NCBI GenBank assembly: GCA_951812575.1
Contig: OX638322.1
Span: 1,084,850 to 1,148,849 of the forward strand
Direction of reading: 5' to 3'
DNA length: 64,000 bases
From: Candidatus Binatia bacterium
Lineage (GTDB): Bacteria; Desulfobacterota; Binatia; Bin18
Shown: piece after piece, positions 60,690 through 64,000 of the stretch
How the letters are laid out: the number at the start of each line of letters is the position of its first letter
Numbering within the stretch: position 1 is the stretch's first letter
Translations under genes and position numbers: made by a program
Notes under the pieces: model-generated
What the model saw: only the letters and a program-made list of their open reading frames with translations
What the model was told of the DNA's origin: nothing
Databases searched by the model: none

Positions 60690-62054
60690 TTATGGCTGGG
60701 CGGGCGTTGGCAGGAGGCGGGCCAGCACCTCGCGATAGCTGGTTGGGTTCAGGCGAAACATCGGGTGGTCTCGATCAACTCCGGTATAATAGCGGAGCAG
60801 GATCAGGTAGCGCCGAACCAGTTCCGGTAGCAGGAAGTTTTGGCGCACGTGTTCCTGGGCCTGTCGGCCGAGTTGGGCCGTTTGCTCCGGCTCATCGAGA
60901 ATCCGAGCCATTTTCGTCGCAATTGCCTCAACGTCCATGGGTTCGACCAGATAGCCCGTCTTCCCGTCAACAACCTGCTGTACGATCCCTCCGACACGCG
61001 AGCCAATAACCGGGGTGCCTTGCCACAACGCCTCGGACACGACCAGGCCAAAGCCTTCGCGGGTTGAGACGTGGACGAAGCCTCGGGCCAGCCGCATCAG
61101 CGAACCGACGACCTGATCGTTGTTTTCGACATTAACCCAGAAGCGAATATCGGGGTCAGCGCCGGCTTGTGCTTGCAGTTGCTCGAGCATGGTCTCACCT
61201 TCGGGGTCGTCGGTTGCGGTATTGCCCAGAAAGATGAGGTAGGGCGCCGGGTCATAGGTCTTGTGCTGACGCAGGCGTTTGAAGGCGCTCAGGATAGACG
61301 CCTGATTTTTATGGATATCGTAGCGTGAAATGGCAGCGAGAATCGGACGGTCCGGGTCGATCGCATGCTGCCGGAACAGTGGGGTGAGCACCTCTTTGGC
61401 ACGGGTTTCGGTATACTGCCTATTTTTTTCCGCCCGCGGGTCAATGCACGGCGTAATCTGGTAGTGGGGAATCTGTAGTCCCGGTCCGACAAACTCGGGC
61501 ATAGTAAAAATCGCACCCGCATACTGATTGAGGTAGGGAATCAGGAAGCGCCACACCGTCGGGTTCGGCGTTGACGTATCAATATGGCACCGCCACAGCA
61601 CATTACCCACGAGCAGGCCACTCATAATCAGCGCTGCGGGTTGCGGGTCATGGACCACGATCAGGTCGGATTCAATTGCGGGGCTTGTGGCGTGAGCGGC
61701 CAGATTATCCAAATAGGTTTCAAAAAGCTCCTGAAGAGCAATCGGCTGGTCCACGCCCTGGAGTGTATTGTGAAACTTCTTGGTGACGTAAAAAAATGCC
61801 TCGTGGCCCCGGATGGTAAACCAGCGAGCGTGGACGCCGAGCGAGCGGGCCAACGGAATCACGCTCCGCAGCATCTCCGCCACCCCACCGCCCACAAAGG
61901 TCGAGTTGATATTCGCCCAGCCTTTCCCCTCAACGGGGGTGGCAAGCTGCTTGAGCGCATCGACCCGTTCCTGGCCAATATAGGGCTCGTATTCGTCAAT
62001 CGTCTGGAGAGATTCCGGTGCGTATTCTTCCAGCATGGCAGGTCCGTGGCTCAT
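60690..62054 (-). CDS. TreT-like trehalose synthase / GT4 glycosyltransferase
   Basis: The 454-residue protein has the GT-B fold of trehalose glycosyltransferring synthase: NSTFVGGGVAEMLRSVIPLA near the N-terminus, DLIVVHDPQPAALI, WRCHIDTSTPNP, then ISRYDIHKNQASILSAFKRL and the C-terminal STREGFGLVVSEALWQGTPV. TreT joins NDP-glucose and glucose into trehalose. The start is placed at ATG 62054 (MSHGPAMLEEY); ATG 62036 or the frame start at 62171 are alternatives. A DUF4301 gene precedes it on the same strand. Confidence 0.85.
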   Translation of the reverse strand: MSHGPAMLEEYAPESLQTIDEYEPYIGQERVDALKQLATPVEGKGWANINSTFVGGGVAEMLRSVIPLARSLGVHARWFTIRGHEAFFYVTKKFHNTLQGVDQPIALQELFETYLDNLAAHATSPAIESDLIVVHDPQPAALIMSGLLVGNVLWRCHIDTSTPNPTVWRFLIPYLNQYAGAIFTMPEFVGPGLQIPHYQITPCIDPRAEKNRQYTETRAKEVLTPLFRQHAIDPDRPILAAISRYDIHKNQASILSAFKRLRQHKTYDPAPYLIFLGNTATDDPEGETMLEQLQAQAGADPDIRFWVNVENNDQVVGSLMRLARGFVHVSTREGFGLVVSEALWQGTPVIGSRVGGIVQQVVDGKTGYLVEPMDVEAIATKMARILDEPEQTAQLGRQAQEHVRQNFLLPELVRRYLILLRYYTGVDRDHPMFRLNPTSYREVLARLLPTPAQP

Positions 62055-62167
62055 GGTGTCTGTCCTTATGTCAGTCGCAAAAATCCTTCTACCTTGTTCC
62101 GCGTAAATATTGCCCTCATACCGCGTAGAATAGGAGCCAGCCAGAAAATCTGGCGCTATAAAAAGTC

Positions 62168-63778
62168 TCAATTGGGTCGAGTTGTCAATGGGGGAACAGG
62201 GGCGGGCTGATGCTCAGGGCGCAACAGGTCCATCACCGTCTTGACGGGGTGGAACGTACTACCCGGCACTTCCACAAAAACCGTATTCCAGTGCGTCATC
62301 GCACCGTTCCACAGCCCCGGTAATTCCAGGGCGCGCAGAGAACGTCCGTCTTTTGATTTCTCGGAGATCAATCCAGTCGCGGGGTCGGTGAATTGTGATA
62401 GCGGAAAGGGGCGTCCACGGTAATCACGCACACCGCACACGAGATCAACCGGATTGAAGTGCGTGGCCGCTTGCCAGCGTGCGCGTTGCTCCGCGTTTGT
62501 CATATCGACTTGGGCAGACTCGACAATTTGGAGTGAGGGAGCGCCGTTGGCCTGGCTGACCCAGAAAGGCCCTCCCCCCGGCTCTCCGGTATTTTTCACC
62601 ACTCCACACACACGCAACGGCCGATCAAATTGCTCGATGAGAAAATCGCGTTGGGTTGGGATTGGTATGCGCTCAAAGTCTGGCGGCAGGACAAGTGACA
62701 ACTCGTCCTGAGCAAAACGACGGGCGGCCTCAATAGGGATACGCGCGCCGTCTGCTGCACTTGGCTGGGAGGCTTTGAGTTGGGCGATATGAAAGAATGT
62801 CTGTTGTTGGAGGTGGAGCAGATAGCCGCACAGGAGTTTTTTATACCGGTAGGTATCGGGCTTGAGTCGGTCGGGCAGGACATTATCGATATTCTTGATA
62901 AAAATGATATCGCCTTGCAGGTCGGCCAAGTTTTCCAATAAAGCGCCATGCCCGCCGGGACGAAAAACAAGGGCACCACTGCTATCCCTGACCGGGATGT
63001 TGTCCGAGTCCACGGCGATGGTGTCTGTCGCGGGCTTCTGAACGGAATACGAAATATCGAGTTGAGCGCCCCGCTGAGCGTAGCGGTGACGCACGCGGTC
63101 AAGATACGTCTGGATGGCCTGCTGGTGGGACGCAGCAACCGTGAAGTGCAGCCGCGCAACGGCTGCGGCATCCCGGACATACTCCAGCGCTTCAACCAGA
63201 TGTTCCTCAAAAGCAGTCCGGCTATGGTCTCCGTAGGCGTGGAACGGCACGAGTCCTTTGGGCAGGTTGGCGTAGTTCAGTCCCGTTGGTGTGAGGAGAT
63301 AGGTGAGAAGCGTGTAATACTGCTCTTGACTCAGGACTCCCTCTAGCGTGCAGCCGTCTCTACGTAAGACGGCCCGCAGTGCCTGGGCAAAAGCAAAATG
63401 GTCAAGCTGGCCGAGAAAGCGCTGGAAGGTCTGACAGTCGGCATCTCCCTCGGCCGCTCTCCTGGCCAGCGTGCGGTTCGAGAGCAACCCCGGCTGCTGG
63501 AAAAAAGAGAGGGGCAGTTGAAACATCCGGCTGGCCGCACCCGAGGCCGGAACAAACTTGATCAGGCGACCGGCTGCGGCAGCCTCGGCATATAACCGTT
63601 CCAGGCGAGTCGTCTCGGCCGGTATGCGGATAACACCATCACCAAGCGTACACGCTCGCTCCAATTGAACAGGAGGGAGCCCCTGCTGAAACTGCTGAAT
63701 ATAGGTCGCAATCGTCTCGGGTAACATCCCGCGGGCCTGGAGTTCTGTACGGTCCTGAGCCGTCAGCTCATAGTGCAT
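62168..63778 (-). CDS. DUF4301 protein
   Basis: The 536-residue protein matches DUF4301: LIKFVPASGAASRMFQLPLS near residue 70, KGLVPFHAYGDHSRTAFEEH, FRPGGHGALLENLADLQGDI, then IFIKNIDNVLPD. The FVPASGAASRMF and GGHGALL segments resemble nucleotide-sugar pyrophosphorylase motifs, so a sugar-nucleotide role is possible but unproven. ATG 63778 is used since no earlier residues match. It lies 113 bases upstream of the TreT-like gene and may share its transcript. Confidence 0.88.
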   Translation of the reverse strand: MHYELTAQDRTELQARGMLPETIATYIQQFQQGLPPVQLERACTLGDGVIRIPAETTRLERLYAEAAAAGRLIKFVPASGAASRMFQLPLSFFQQPGLLSNRTLARRAAEGDADCQTFQRFLGQLDHFAFAQALRAVLRRDGCTLEGVLSQEQYYTLLTYLLTPTGLNYANLPKGLVPFHAYGDHSRTAFEEHLVEALEYVRDAAAVARLHFTVAASHQQAIQTYLDRVRHRYAQRGAQLDISYSVQKPATDTIAVDSDNIPVRDSSGALVFRPGGHGALLENLADLQGDIIFIKNIDNVLPDRLKPDTYRYKKLLCGYLLHLQQQTFFHIAQLKASQPSAADGARIPIEAARRFAQDELSLVLPPDFERIPIPTQRDFLIEQFDRPLRVCGVVKNTGEPGGGPFWVSQANGAPSLQIVESAQVDMTNAEQRARWQAATHFNPVDLVCGVRDYRGRPFPLSQFTDPATGLISEKSKDGRSLRALELPGLWNGAMTHWNTVFVEVPGSTFHPVKTVMDLLRPEHQPAPVPPLTTRPN

Positions 63779-63990
63779 ATACGACTTCCATCCATAAGAA
63801 ATGTCTCCCCAGCAGGGAAAGGCTTTCCCTTTTCCTTTACAGCCAGAGTCAGGCGGTTCGTCAAGACCAATTGACCCCTTCCTACTAGGCAGTCGGGTTG
63901 GAATATGGTTGCATGCGCAAGCACACTTCCCCGTCTTTCTCACGCAGACGAAGCGATTGAGGGGAAAGGCTGCCCACCAAGGAGAACCGT

Positions 63991-64000
63991 ATGGCCGTCG
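63991..64000 (+). CDS. Start of a gene cut by the right edge
   Basis: AAGGAG (63979-63984) is followed after six bases by ATG GCC GTC. Only three codons (MAV) are in the window, so nothing can be said about function. The 212 bases between this and the DUF4301 start must hold divergent promoters; a GGGAAAGGCTTTCCC palindrome lies near 63815. Confidence 0.5.

Overview
The window is a GC-rich, densely coded stretch of a bacterial chromosome. The organism looks diderm: there are outer-membrane and lipoprotein genes, TolQ/TolR-type proton channels, OmpA, RND and Gld-type ABC exporters, and dTDP-rhamnose genes. No single marker fixes the lineage. The mix (YCF48-RND-DUF1302 cassette, Gld-type ABC operons, SCP2 protein, eukaryote-like IleRS, AddAB, TreT-like trehalose synthase, deazaflavin-type reductase) fits an uncultivated proteobacterium-like group such as Desulfobacterota, Binatota, Tectomicrobia or Myxococcota relatives. 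That placement is inference.

Layout. 1-7163 (minus): a Gld-type ABC exporter (ATPase, permease, GldG-like) runs directly into a YCF48 lipoprotein, an RND exporter and a DUF1302-like outer-membrane protein cut by the window edge. 7297-12159 (minus): comEC, uvrC and a ComEA-like gene. 12331-21917 (plus): a ferredoxin-membrane-Hsp20-like fusion, addB-addA with ATGA coupling, an N-acetylglutamate-synthase-like protein and a small unknown. 21970-24305: rpoD with a strong promoter, plus a 60-residue protein. 24375-27092 (minus): an isocitrate/isopropylmalate-type dehydrogenase, anmK and an SCP2 protein whose halves are in swapped order. 27191-30044: a deazaflavin-type reductase, ispD, a DUF4160/DUF2442 pair, a diverged second copy of the ispD 3' end and two decayed small genes. 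30050-31120 (minus): a PilT-like ATPase. 31318-32842: enoyl-CoA hydratase and a histidine phosphatase. 32971-38504: PadR regulator (apparent ATT start), ExbB, ExbD, a protein joining a TonB-like membrane anchor to a von Willebrand A domain, and a large periplasmic repeat protein. 38588-40912: a BisC-type molybdoenzyme. 40920-42820 (minus): two ClpX-type zinc-finger proteins with twin operator palindromes, a secreted unknown and DUF29. 43028-45527: a second ExbB/ExbD pair, a spermidine-synthase-like protein and DUF3553. 45934-50400: ileS and two glycine-zipper lipoproteins. 50427-54968 (minus): a second Gld-type ABC operon. 55286-57002: ECF sigma, anti-sigma and a secreted protein. 57064-63778 (minus): uppP, rfbC-rfbA-rfbB, a TreT-like enzyme and DUF4301. 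A new gene starts at 63991.

The most notable signals are a family of four 54-55 bp palindromic repeats (two read through inside protein genes), two arrays of 9-bp units arranged head to head, the circularly permuted SCP2 protein, and the ExbBD/TonB-VWA/TPR operon. The last looks like a proton-motive-force-driven envelope machine in which a VWA domain replaces the usual TonB C-terminal domain.
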